A stretch of 18,448 nt of DNA from JBOGFC01 sp050742155 (GTDB lineage Bacteria > Actinomycetota > Acidimicrobiia > Spongiisociales > JALYHC01), in the NCBI GenBank assembly GCA_050742155.1, contig JBOGFC010000070.1:1-18448 (forward strand), read 5' to 3'. The notes beneath the pieces were generated by a model. The model worked only from the letters and a program-made list of their open reading frames with translations. It searched no databases and was not told the DNA's origin. This document shows positions 7,346-15,100 of the stretch, piece by piece. The position numbers and the translations under genes were made by a program. The stretch's first letter is position 1. Each line of letters begins with the position of its first letter.

Positions 7346-7370
7346 GGCGCGAGGCCCTTGACGGGCCGCC
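7346..7370 (+). terminator. Possible terminator-like hairpin after ribF-methyltransferase
   Basis: GGCCC (7353-7357) and GGGCC (7363-7367) form a short stem around TTGAC, extendable by GGCG/CGCC across a three-base bulge. It is followed by a C-rich, not T-rich, stretch. It lies 21 bases after the stop at 7324. Weak evidence. Confidence 0.35.
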
Positions 7371-7385
7371 CCCGCCCCCCCATGC

Positions 7386-8402
7386 TTGAGTGGGTCGCCT
7401 CCCGCACTTCCGGAGAGGGGGAAGGTGGTCGGCGTCCTGGTGGTCTCGCTGATGCTATGGGGTGGCGATGGGCAGCTCCCCCCTCCCGGTGAGGGCTTGT
7501 CGCTCCTTCCCGACCCTCCCTCGCCGCCGGCCTCCCGGCCCGCGCTGCCCCTCCCGCCGCCGATTCCGGCCGCCCCGGCCAGCCTGGGGATCCTGGCGGC
7601 CGGCGCATGGGCGGCCCGAGGTCTCCGGACGGGCCGGAGAGAGCCGCTGGTGGTGTTCATCACCGGGTACGGCTCGGAGTCAGAAGGCTCGGCCTTCGCC
7701 CCCATGATCGGGATGCTCGGGCTGGCACCCGGGCAGGTCCGCACCTTCGACTACCGCTGGGTGGCTCCGGCCGATGCCCATCCCTGGGCGGCCCGGCAGG
7801 CCGATGTGGACGACCTGGCCGACGGCCTCCAGGGGTACCTGGGCGGGCTGGCCGAGACCGAGCGAAACATCTACCTGGTGGGCCACAGCATGGGCGGCAC
7901 CACGCTGGCCGAGCTCCTGGCCCGCTGGGACCGCCATCCTTCCTTGCGAGTCCCAGAGGTGGCCGGCGCCGCTCTGCTCGACCCTCCGATCGCCGGCGGG
8001 CCTTTGGGCGTCCTCCAGTCGAGCCCCCGCCTGTTAGGGCTCCGCCCCCATGATGGCGGCTACGACCCGATCACCTTCCAATGGTCGAGGGGATGGGTCG
8101 ATCGCCGGGAGGACCTCGGCGGGCCGAGCGGGGTGCCCGTGGTGGTCTTCCGTAACCCGAGGGCGATGGTCACCAGCTTCTGGGGCCGTCCCGAGGGGCT
8201 GCGGATCTTCGACGTCCCCGATGCCGGTCCCCATCCGCTCCTCTCCCTGGTCCCGGACGGAACCCCGTTCCTCCGCCGCTTGTGGGAGCTGGGCCTGCGG
8301 ATCGGAGCGGCGCACACGGCCATGCTCGACGATCGGCAGGTGGCCGGCTGCATCGCCCAGGAGATACAGCAGGGCGGATCCTGCCGGATGCCGGATCGCT
8401 GA
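7386..8402 (+). CDS. Secreted or membrane-anchored alpha/beta hydrolase (esterase/lipase-like)
   Basis: An alpha/beta-hydrolase fold enzyme of unknown substrate. The nucleophile elbow GHSMGG lies in IYLVGHSMGGTTLAELL (Ser168 from the TTG start). The oxyanion-side strand is PLVVFITGYGSESEG, and GAAHTAML near the C-terminus probably supplies the catalytic His. The N-terminus has basic residues (ERGK) followed by a hydrophobic segment (VVGVLVVSLMLW), then a Pro-rich stretch (about 31-62) typical of an exported protein. The start is uncertain: TTG 7386 retains the positive n-region but has no ribosome binding site, whereas GTG 7425 is preceded by GGAGAGG. The gene interrupts the usual ribF-rpsO neighbourhood. 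I do not recognise a named family. Confidence 0.8.
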   Translation: MSGSPPALPERGKVVGVLVVSLMLWGGDGQLPPPGEGLSLLPDPPSPPASRPALPLPPPIPAAPASLGILAAGAWAARGLRTGRREPLVVFITGYGSESEGSAFAPMIGMLGLAPGQVRTFDYRWVAPADAHPWAARQADVDDLADGLQGYLGGLAETERNIYLVGHSMGGTTLAELLARWDRHPSLRVPEVAGAALLDPPIAGGPLGVLQSSPRLLGLRPHDGGYDPITFQWSRGWVDRREDLGGPSGVPVVVFRNPRAMVTSFWGRPEGLRIFDVPDAGPHPLLSLVPDGTPFLRRLWELGLRIGAAHTAMLDDRQVAGCIAQEIQQGGSCRMPDR

Positions 8403-8425
8403 TCGCCGGCTCCCTACTGCCGGCC

Positions 8426-8454
8426 GAGTGTACCCCGCCGTCTCTGGTACACTC
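8426..8454. promoter_or_regulatory. Perfect 9-bp inverted repeat upstream of rpsO
   Basis: GAGTGTACC (8426-8434) and GGTACACTC (8446-8454) are exact inverted repeats around 11 bases. The right arm contains a TGN-TACACT extended -10-like sequence (8445-8453), so the element could be an operator overlapping an rpsO promoter, or a terminator of the hydrolase gene. No convincing -35 is seen. Confidence 0.5.
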
Positions 8455-8462
8455 CCCGACCC

Positions 8463-8495
8463 ATGAAGCTCTGGCGACCAAGCCCGAGGCCATGA
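8463..8495 (+). other. Possible 10-codon upstream ORF overlapping the rpsO start
   Basis: ATG 8463 encodes MKLWRPSPRP and stops at TGA 8493-8495, overlapping the rpsO ATG (8492-8494) as ATGA. It would start only about ten bases after the putative -10 (8448-8453), so it could be nearly leaderless. rpsO itself has a poorly placed Shine-Dalgarno, which fits coupling. Chance is a real alternative. Confidence 0.3.
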
Positions 8496-8749
8496 GAGAG
8501 ACCCAGACCATCATCGAAGAGTTCGGGATGCACGACTCGGACACCGGCTCCCCGGAGGTGCAGGTGGCCCTGCTCACGGAACGCATCAACGACCTCACCG
8601 AGCACCTGAAGGTCCACAAGCAGGACCATCACAGCCGGCGGGGCCTCCTCATGATGGTGGGGAAGCGGAGACGGTTGCTGAATTACCTGCGGCGGCAAGA
8701 CGTGGAGCGATACCGCAACCTGATCGGCAGGCTGGGGCTGCGACGTTAG
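8492..8749 (+). CDS. rpsO: 30S ribosomal protein S15 (uS15)
   Basis: Primary 16S rRNA-binding protein of the 30S platform; in other bacteria it also regulates its own mRNA. The product has the family core: IIEEFGMHDSDTGSPEVQVALLTERINDLTEHL, DHHSRRGLLMMVGKRRRLLNYL, and the C-terminal YRNLIGRLGLRR. With ATG 8492 it is 85 aa, about four residues shorter at the N-terminus than the usual 89. GAGG at 8486-8489 is only two bases from the ATG. A CTG at 8471 in frame would restore normal length (LATKPEAMRETQ), but it has no better ribosome binding site. It is followed by pnp, the classic order. Confidence 0.96.
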   Translation: MRETQTIIEEFGMHDSDTGSPEVQVALLTERINDLTEHLKVHKQDHHSRRGLLMMVGKRRRLLNYLRRQDVERYRNLIGRLGLRR

Positions 8750-8755
8750 AGAGAC

Positions 8756-8776
8756 GGGGCGGCGATCGGCCGCCCC
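8756..8776 (+). terminator. GC-rich hairpin immediately after rpsO
   Basis: GGGGCGGC (8756-8763) and GCCGCCCC (8769-8776) form a perfect 8-bp stem with loop GATCG, six bases after the rpsO stop. No U-tract follows (the next bases are purine-rich), so it may attenuate or protect the 3' end rather than terminate strongly. Confidence 0.6.
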
Positions 8777-8803
8777 CGGAAGAAAGAGGACAGGGGCCCG
8801 GCT

Positions 8804-8865
8804 GGGCCAGTTGTCAGTCGCCGACCCTCGAGCGTCATCGAGGGGCGACCACTGGTAATTGGCCC
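8804..8865 (+). promoter_or_regulatory. Long imperfect stem-loop in the rpsO-pnp leader (possible RNase processing/autoregulation site)
   Basis: Bases 8804-8831 pair with 8838-8865 across a 6-base loop (GCGTCA). The 28-bp stem has three G-U wobbles and three mismatches, and its apex is CCCTCGA/TCGAGGG. Wobbles indicate selection on RNA rather than DNA. It ends 28 bases before the pnp GTG. In Escherichia coli a hairpin at this position is cut by RNase III and mediates PNPase autocontrol; an equivalent role here is inferred from position only. Confidence 0.65.
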
Positions 8866-8893
8866 GCCTCCCCTCAGAGCAAAAGGAGAGAGC

Positions 8894-11194
8894 GTGCCTG
8901 AAACCACGGTACGCGGCCTGATCGGGGATCGGGAGATCACCCTTTCGGCCGGCAAGCTGGCCATGCAAGCCAATGGAGCGGTGACGGTTCGTCTGGGGGA
9001 CACCGACGTCTTGGTCACCGCCACCGCCCAGAGGATCGTACGGGAGGGGATCGACTTCTTCCCGTTGACGGTGGACGTCGAAGAGCGGATGTACGCCGCC
9101 GGGAAGATTCCGGGATCCTTCTTCCGGCGGGAAGGCCGGCCCACCGAGATGGCCATCCTCACCGCCCGCCTGATCGACCGCCCGCTGCGCCCGTCCTTCT
9201 CCGAGGGGTTCCGCTGCGAGACCCAGGTGATCGCCACCATCCTCTCGGTCGACCTGGAGAACCCCTACGACATCGTGGCCCTCAATGGCGCCTCGGCGGC
9301 GCTCACCATCAGCGACGTCCCCTTCGAGGGCCCGGTGGGTGCGGTGCGGCTGGCCTACCGCCAGGGAAGCTGGCTGGCCATGCCCACCTTCGCCGAGCTG
9401 GATGAGGCGGTCTTCGAGCTGGTGGTGGCCGGCCGCCGCAACCAGGAGGGTGGCATCGACATCATGATGGTGGAGGCCGGCTCCACCGACGAGGGCCTGC
9501 GGATGATCCGAGACGGCCAAACTCCCACCGACGAGGCAGCGGTGGCGGCCGGACTGGAGGAGGCCAAGCGCTACATCGCCCAGGTCATCGACTTGCAGCT
9601 GCAGCTCCGCGACCAGGTGGAGGTGCCCGATCAGGATTGGCCTCGGGCCGAGGACTACAGCCCCGACCTCTTCGCCCGGGTGGAGCAGGCGGCCCGGCCG
9701 AGGCTGGCCGAGGCGCTCGCCTTGACCGGTAAGCAGGAGCGGTCCCAGGCGGTCGACGAGGCCGAGCTGGCGGTGGTGGAGGCTCTGGGCGTAACCGATC
9801 CGGCTGAGCTGGCCGCCGTCGGGCGGGCCCTGACCTCGATCCGCAAGTCCATGATGCGGGAGCGGGTGGTCAAGGAAGGAATCCGGCTGGACGGGCGCGG
9901 CCCCCGCGACCTGCGCCCGGTCTCCGCCGAGGTGGGGCTGGTCGCCCGGGCGCACGGCTCGGGACTCTTCCAGCGGGGGGCCACGCAGGTGCTCAACGTC
10001 ACCACCCTCGGCATGCTGCGCATGGAGCAGACCCTCGACACCATCTCGGTGGAGGAGACCAAGCGTTACATGCACCACTACAACTTCCCTCCCTTCTCCA
10101 CCGGGGAGACCGGCTTCATGCGCGGCCCCCGGCGGAGGGAGATCGGGCACGGGGCTCTCGCCGAGCGGGCCGTCCTCCCAGTGATTCCCGACGAGGACGC
10201 CTTCCCCTACGCCCTCCGGCTGGTCTCCGAGGTGCTCTCCTCGGACGGGTCGACGTCGATGGCCTCGGTGTGCGCCTCCAGCTTGTCGTTGATGGACGCC
10301 GGGGTGCCGATCACCGAGCCGGTGGCGGGGGTGGCGATGGGCCTCATCGCCCAGGACGGCGAGTACGTCACGCTGACCGACATCCTCGGATCGGAGGACG
10401 CCCTGGGGGACATGGACTTCAAGGTGGCCGGAACGGCCGACGTGATCACCGCCTTGCAGCTCGACACCAAGATCCAGGGTCTCCCCTCCGAGGTGCTGGT
10501 CCAGGCGCTCGAGCAGGCGCGGGAGGCCCGCCTCACCATCCTCGAGGCGATGCGCCAGGCGATCGAGAAGCCCCGCGCCGACCTCACGCCGTGGGCTCCG
10601 AGGATCGAGACGGTCACCATTCCGAGGGACAAGATCGGGGAGGTCATCGGGCCCAAGGGCAAGATCATCCGCAAGATCGAGGAGGAGACCGGGGCCCAGC
10701 TCGACATCGAGGACGACGGCACGATCCGCATCGGCGCCCCCACCGGGGAGGGCCTGCGGGCCGCCAAGAAGATAGTCATGGAGATCGCCTACCCGCCCGA
10801 CGTCGAGCTCGGGCAGGAGTACGAGGGCGAGGTGGTAAACATCACCAAGTTCGGGGCCTTCGTCAACCTCGTACCCGGCCGGGACGGCCTGCTGCACATC
10901 TCCAGGATCGGGGGCGGACGCCGCATCGACAAGGTGGAGGACGTGCTCAGCCTGGGCGACACCGTCCAGGTGGTGGTGCGAGAGATCGACCAGCAGGGCA
11001 AGGTCAGCCTGGACATGGCCGGCGCCGAGGAGGCCGAGGCCCCCTCGTCCGATGAGGGCGGCAGGCCCAGGCGTGACGAGCGGCGCGGAGAACGAGATCG
11101 GGACCGTGTTCGGGACCGAGATCGAGGCCGAGGGGACAAGCCCCAGCGCCGCCGGGTGTCGTTCGAGGAGGAGTTCGAGAAGAACGGCCTTTGA
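8894..11194 (+). CDS. pnp: Polyribonucleotide nucleotidyltransferase (PNPase)
   Basis: Phosphorolytic 3'-5' exoribonuclease acting in mRNA decay. The GTG at 8894 follows AAGGAGAG with good spacing, giving 766 aa. Domains in order: RNase PH 1 (about 1-230, with GSFFRREGRPTE), an alpha-helical linker (about 240-330), and RNase PH 2 (about 340-560, with SSDGSTSMASVC and active-site acids Asp506/Asp508 in GDMDFKVAGT). Then come the KH domain (GPKG at 586-589) and the S1 domain (about 640-712, YEGEVVNITKFGAFVNL). The tail beyond about 715 is rich in Arg-Asp and Arg-Gly (for example RDRDRVRDRDRGRG), probably disordered and RNA-binding. The leader contains a long hairpin, and a palindromic repeat begins six bases after the stop. 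Confidence 0.98.
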   Translation: MPETTVRGLIGDREITLSAGKLAMQANGAVTVRLGDTDVLVTATAQRIVREGIDFFPLTVDVEERMYAAGKIPGSFFRREGRPTEMAILTARLIDRPLRPSFSEGFRCETQVIATILSVDLENPYDIVALNGASAALTISDVPFEGPVGAVRLAYRQGSWLAMPTFAELDEAVFELVVAGRRNQEGGIDIMMVEAGSTDEGLRMIRDGQTPTDEAAVAAGLEEAKRYIAQVIDLQLQLRDQVEVPDQDWPRAEDYSPDLFARVEQAARPRLAEALALTGKQERSQAVDEAELAVVEALGVTDPAELAAVGRALTSIRKSMMRERVVKEGIRLDGRGPRDLRPVSAEVGLVARAHGSGLFQRGATQVLNVTTLGMLRMEQTLDTISVEETKRYMHHYNFPPFSTGETGFMRGPRRREIGHGALAERAVLPVIPDEDAFPYALRLVSEVLSSDGSTSMASVCASSLSLMDAGVPITEPVAGVAMGLIAQDGEYVTLTDILGSEDALGDMDFKVAGTADVITALQLDTKIQGLPSEVLVQALEQAREARLTILEAMRQAIEKPRADLTPWAPRIETVTIPRDKIGEVIGPKGKIIRKIEEETGAQLDIEDDGTIRIGAPTGEGLRAAKKIVMEIAYPPDVELGQEYEGEVVNITKFGAFVNLVPGRDGLLHISRIGGGRRIDKVEDVLSLGDTVQVVVREIDQQGKVSLDMAGAEEAEAPSSDEGGRPRRDERRGERDRDRVRDRDRGRGDKPQRRRVSFEEEFEKNGL

Positions 11195-11199
11195 ATTCA

Positions 11200-11246
11200 T
11201 TCTCGTGACGGAAAACCACCGTATGAGTGGATAACCGTCACAAGAA
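11200..11246. repeat. Intergenic palindrome, copy 3 (12-bp arms, one mismatch)
   Basis: TTCTCGTGACGG (11200-11211) pairs with CCGTCACAAGAA (11235-11246) except for one C-A position. The loop forms a second small stem, CCAC (11216-11219) with GTGG (11227-11230). The right arm, CGTCACAAGAAC including the next base, is identical to the right arm of copy 1 (2952-2963). It fills nearly all of the gap between pnp and the glycosylase and ends eight bases before that start codon, where a ribosome binding site would normally be. Confidence 0.88.
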
Positions 11247-11254
11247 CGGCATTG

Positions 11255-12127
11255 ATGCCCGAGCTCCCCGACATCGAGACCTACCTGGCTGCGCTGCGGC
11301 CGCGCATCGTCGACCGCACCCTGGAGCGGGTACGGGCGGTCGGACCTTCACTGCTCCGCTCCTACGACCCGCCGGTCAGTGCCGCCGAAGGCAAGGCCGT
11401 GCTCGGCCTGCGGCGGCTCGGCAAGCGGATCGTGGTCGAGCTGGAGGAGGATCTGTTCCTGGTCATCCACCTGATGGTGGCCGGCCGGATCCGCTGGCGA
11501 GACCGAGGTGCCAAGGTCCCGGCCAAGGTGGGCCTGGGGGCGTTGGACTTCCCCAACGGGACGCTGCTCATCACCGAGGCGGGGAGCAAGAGGCGGGCCT
11601 CGCTCCATCTGGTGCGGGGTGAGGGGGCTTTGGCGGAGCACGACCCGGGCGGCCTGGAGGTGCTCGGCTCGAAGCCGAGCGACTTCCGGGACGCCTTGCT
11701 CAGCGAGAGCCGCACCTTGAAACGGGCTCTCACCGACCCGCGGCGCTTCTCCGGAGTCGGCAATGCCTATTCGGACGAGATCCTCCACCGCGCCGGGCTC
11801 TCTCCGGTGCAGCTCACCAGCCGCGTGAGCGAAGAGGAGGTCGAGCGGCTTCACCGAGCCACTCAAGAGGTCCTCCGGGAGTGGGTGGAGCGCCTCGGCG
11901 AGCAGGCGGGCGATGGCTTCCCGGAGAAGGTGACCGCCTTCCGGCCGGAGATGGCGGTGCATGGGAAGTTCGGACAGCCATGCCCGGTGTGCGGGGCGCC
12001 GGTGCAGCGGATCGTCTATGCCGACAACGAGACCAACTACTGCGCCCGTTGCCAGACCGGCGGGAAGGTGCTGGCCGACCGGGCCCTGTCCCGCCTGCTC
12101 AAAGAGGACTTTCCCCGGGCGCTGTAG
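11255..12127 (+). CDS. Fpg/Nei-family DNA glycosylase/AP lyase
   Basis: Base-excision repair enzyme that would remove oxidised bases and nick the abasic site. ATG 11255 gives MPELPDIETYL, with the catalytic Pro2 (Schiff base) and Glu3. The H2TH region lies around SESRTLKRALTDPRRFSGVGNAYSDEILHRAGLSP. A C-terminal zinc finger has Cys243, Cys246, Cys263 and Cys266. Asn258 sits five residues before the third Cys, where classic Fpg/Nei proteins have a DNA-contacting Arg. The 290 aa length is slightly above that of MutM, and I avoid calling it mutM because this looks like a divergent clade. No clear ribosome binding site is seen; palindrome copy 3 occupies the space. The 3' end overlaps the convergent cyclase gene by 29 bases. 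Confidence 0.88.
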   Translation: MPELPDIETYLAALRPRIVDRTLERVRAVGPSLLRSYDPPVSAAEGKAVLGLRRLGKRIVVELEEDLFLVIHLMVAGRIRWRDRGAKVPAKVGLGALDFPNGTLLITEAGSKRRASLHLVRGEGALAEHDPGGLEVLGSKPSDFRDALLSESRTLKRALTDPRRFSGVGNAYSDEILHRAGLSPVQLTSRVSEEEVERLHRATQEVLREWVERLGEQAGDGFPEKVTAFRPEMAVHGKFGQPCPVCGAPVQRIVYADNETNYCARCQTGGKVLADRALSRLLKEDFPRAL

Positions 12128-15100
12128 TCAGGGCGGCGGCCCGTAGCCGGGCGCCGAGCGGTCCTTCCTCGAGACCGAAGCGCTCGATGATCCGGCGGGC
12201 CCGCTCGAGGTCTCCGGCCCCCAGCCGAGCGCGCGCTTCCTGGTAGGGGAGGTCCAGCGCGCCGTACAGGTCGGCGGCCTGCGCGAACAGCGAGCGGTCG
12301 CCCTGCACGATGGCCTCCGCCTCGGTGAGGATCGCTACCTGAGACGGATGGTCCCGGAGCGCGGCCAGCCGCTGCCGGAAAGGGGCGGTCTCTTCCGGAG
12401 GGAGGAGGTAGACGACCGGTACCAGGATCCGGAAGCCGTGCTGCAAGGACGGCGTGTCGAGCACCACCGAGACGGCTTCGGCGGCCGCCTGCCGGGCGGC
12501 GGCCGGGTTGCCCCGGGCCTCTTCCAGCAGGGCCTCCTCGATGAGATTCGGGGCGAGGTATTCCGACCCACCCATCCGGCGTGCCAGAGGTAGCAGCTCG
12601 TCCGTGATCCTGCGTGCCTCTTCGTAGCTGCCCCGGCGAATGAGCGAGCTGGCGAGCATGCCCAAGGCGTTGACGGTACCGGGCACCCCGAGCACGGGGC
12701 GCTGCTCGCCGAGCATCTGCCGGCAGAGCGACTCGGCTTCTTCGTACCGACCCAGCGCAACCAAGTCGCCGGCTTCGTTGCCGGCGATGAACCACTCGAA
12801 GGAAGGAGATCCCAGCTTGCGCATCACCTCCCGGCCGCGCCGGCACAGCGCCGCGGCCTCTTCGTGCAGGGAATAGAGCGAGAGCGTGGAGGGCAGGTTC
12901 ACGTAGGCCCGTCCGAGTGCTTCCGCCTCGCCGGATCGTTCGGCCAGCTCCAGGGCCAGGCGGATGCGCTCCAGCCCGGATGGGTCGCCGACGTTGACCT
13001 CGCAGCAACCCAGGGTGTTGAGCAGGTGGGAGCGGGCTCCTTCCAGGCCCAGTCCTTCGGCCATCTCCAATCCGCGGCCGGCCAGCTCGGCGCCGAGGTC
13101 GGCTCGGCCGATGAGCATGTTGAGGGTCGAGGCCCACACGTGGGCCTGCACGAGGTCGGGAGAGGGTCCTTCCGGCTGAAGCAGCTCGATGGCCCGCTCC
13201 AGCGCCTCGGCGGCCCGGTCGACCTCGCCGGTGATCCAGTAGACCCGTCCCAAGCTGGTCAGGGCGGCACCTGCCTGGTGGAGCTCGCCCAGCTCCCGCC
13301 AGCCGGCCTCGGCCTCGATGAGTGAGGTGCGGGCCGCCGGGGCGTCGCCGGCCATGTAGGCCGCGTTGGCGAAGCGCATCATCACGCTCAGCCGGCCTCG
13401 CTCGTCCCCCTCCCCCCACAGCCGCAGGGCGGTCTGATAGCGGTGGCGGGCCTCCACGAAGCCCATCCGCTCACTGGCCAGGTCGCCGGCCGCCAAGGCG
13501 TACTGTCGAGCCTTGTCGGCAACCTCGGCCCGGGCGTAGTGCTCGGCCAGCAGCTCCATCAGCCCCGGGTCCTCCTTGCTCTGCGGCTCCAGGCTCTCCG
13601 CCACCTTCCGGTGCATCTCCCGGCGCTGGCTGAGAAGCAGCGTGTCGTACACCACCTCTTGGATGAGGGCGTGCTTGAAGGCCCACTGGTCGAGCTCCCG
13701 GGTGACCAGGAGCTGCGCCCGAGCCAGGCGGTCCAAGGCCGGCCGTACCTCGTCGGCTCCGATGACCGCCTCCACCAGGTCGGTGGAGAAGGTGCGCCCG
13801 ATCACCGCCGCGTGCTGGAGGATGATCCTCTCCCGGGCGCCCTGGCGGTCGACCCGGGCCAGGATGGTTCCCTGCACGGTATCGGGGACCTCCAGGTCGG
13901 TCTCGGCCAGCATCGCCCGACCCTCCTCGACGGCCAGGGATCCCAGCTCCAAGAGGGCCTGGAGCAACTCCTCGATGAAAAAAGGGTTGCCCTCCGCTCG
14001 GGTGGTGAGGAGACGTTCGAGGTCGCCGGGCAGCTCGGTCACCCCAAGGAAGCCCTGAGCCAGGTCGAGGCTCTCCTCAGGCGTGAGGGGTTCGAGGCGC
14101 AGCAGGGTGTGGCTGGCCCGCAGCTCGGCTCGCGCGATGGGATCGAACCCGGGCCGGTAGGCGAGCACCAGCATGAGGGGGACGGCAGCCAGCTGCTCTA
14201 GGAGGAAGCCGAGCAGGTCGAGCGAAGACTGGTCCGCCCAGTGCACGTCATCCAGCAGCACGAGTCCGGGCCGGTCGCCCATCGCCGACGAGAGGAAGTG
14301 CCACACGCCGGCAAACACCTGACGCTTCTGCTGCTCGTCGGCCATGCGCACCACCGGTGGGGCACCGGCCAGGCCGAGGAGGGCGGCCAGGGGACGGGCG
14401 GTGCCCTCCTCGATGCCCAGCGCGCTCGTTAGTTCGGTCAGTTCCCGGAGGCCTCCCGGCAGCCTGCCCAGGATTTGCTCCAGGAGGTCGAGGAACGGTC
14501 CGAAAGCACGGTCGGAGCCACAGGCCACCCGCAGGTCGAGGGCCTCGGCCCGTAAGGGGAGCTCGGTCAGCAGCCGCGACTTGCCCACTCCGGGCTCTCC
14601 CACCACGCTGACCACGTGAGTGTTGCCCCGCCGGGCGCTCGACCAGAGCAACTCGAGCAGTGCCCGTTCGTCCCGGCGGCCCACGAAGGGAGCCTGGCGG
14701 CGTTGCGGGACGCCGCGCAGCCCCACCACCCGGTAGGCCGAGACGGCTTCAACCCTCCCCTTCACCTCCAGATGCCCGACCGGCTCACACTCGAATCGCT
14801 CCCGGACCCGGCGGTAGACCGCTTCCGAGAGCAGCACCTGTCCCGGTTCGGCGGCCTGCTGGAGGCGTGCCGCCACGTTGACCGGATCGCCCAGCACCCC
14901 GGTTTGCGAGCCGTCCCCCACCGCCCCGGCCACCACCAGCCCGCTGTTGATGCCGATGCGCAGTTGCAGGGTGGGCGATGGGGAGCGCCGCCGCACCGCC
15001 TCGAGCATGGCCAGGGCGCTCTCGACCGCCCGCACCGGGTCGTCCTCGTGGGCTCGGGGAGCGCCGAACACGGCCACCACCGAGTCGCCGATGAAGGTGT

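Noticed and set aside
8414..11200. 928-codon open frame antisense to rpsO/pnp
   Set aside because: High-GC codon bias keeps the antisense frame open; composition is His/Gly/Leu/Pro-rich with no recognisable domain, and the opposite strand is an unambiguous PNPase.
12037..13419. 460-codon - strand frame overlapping the end of the cyclase gene
   Set aside because: Arg/Gly/Pro/Ala-rich shadow in another frame of the long regulator gene.
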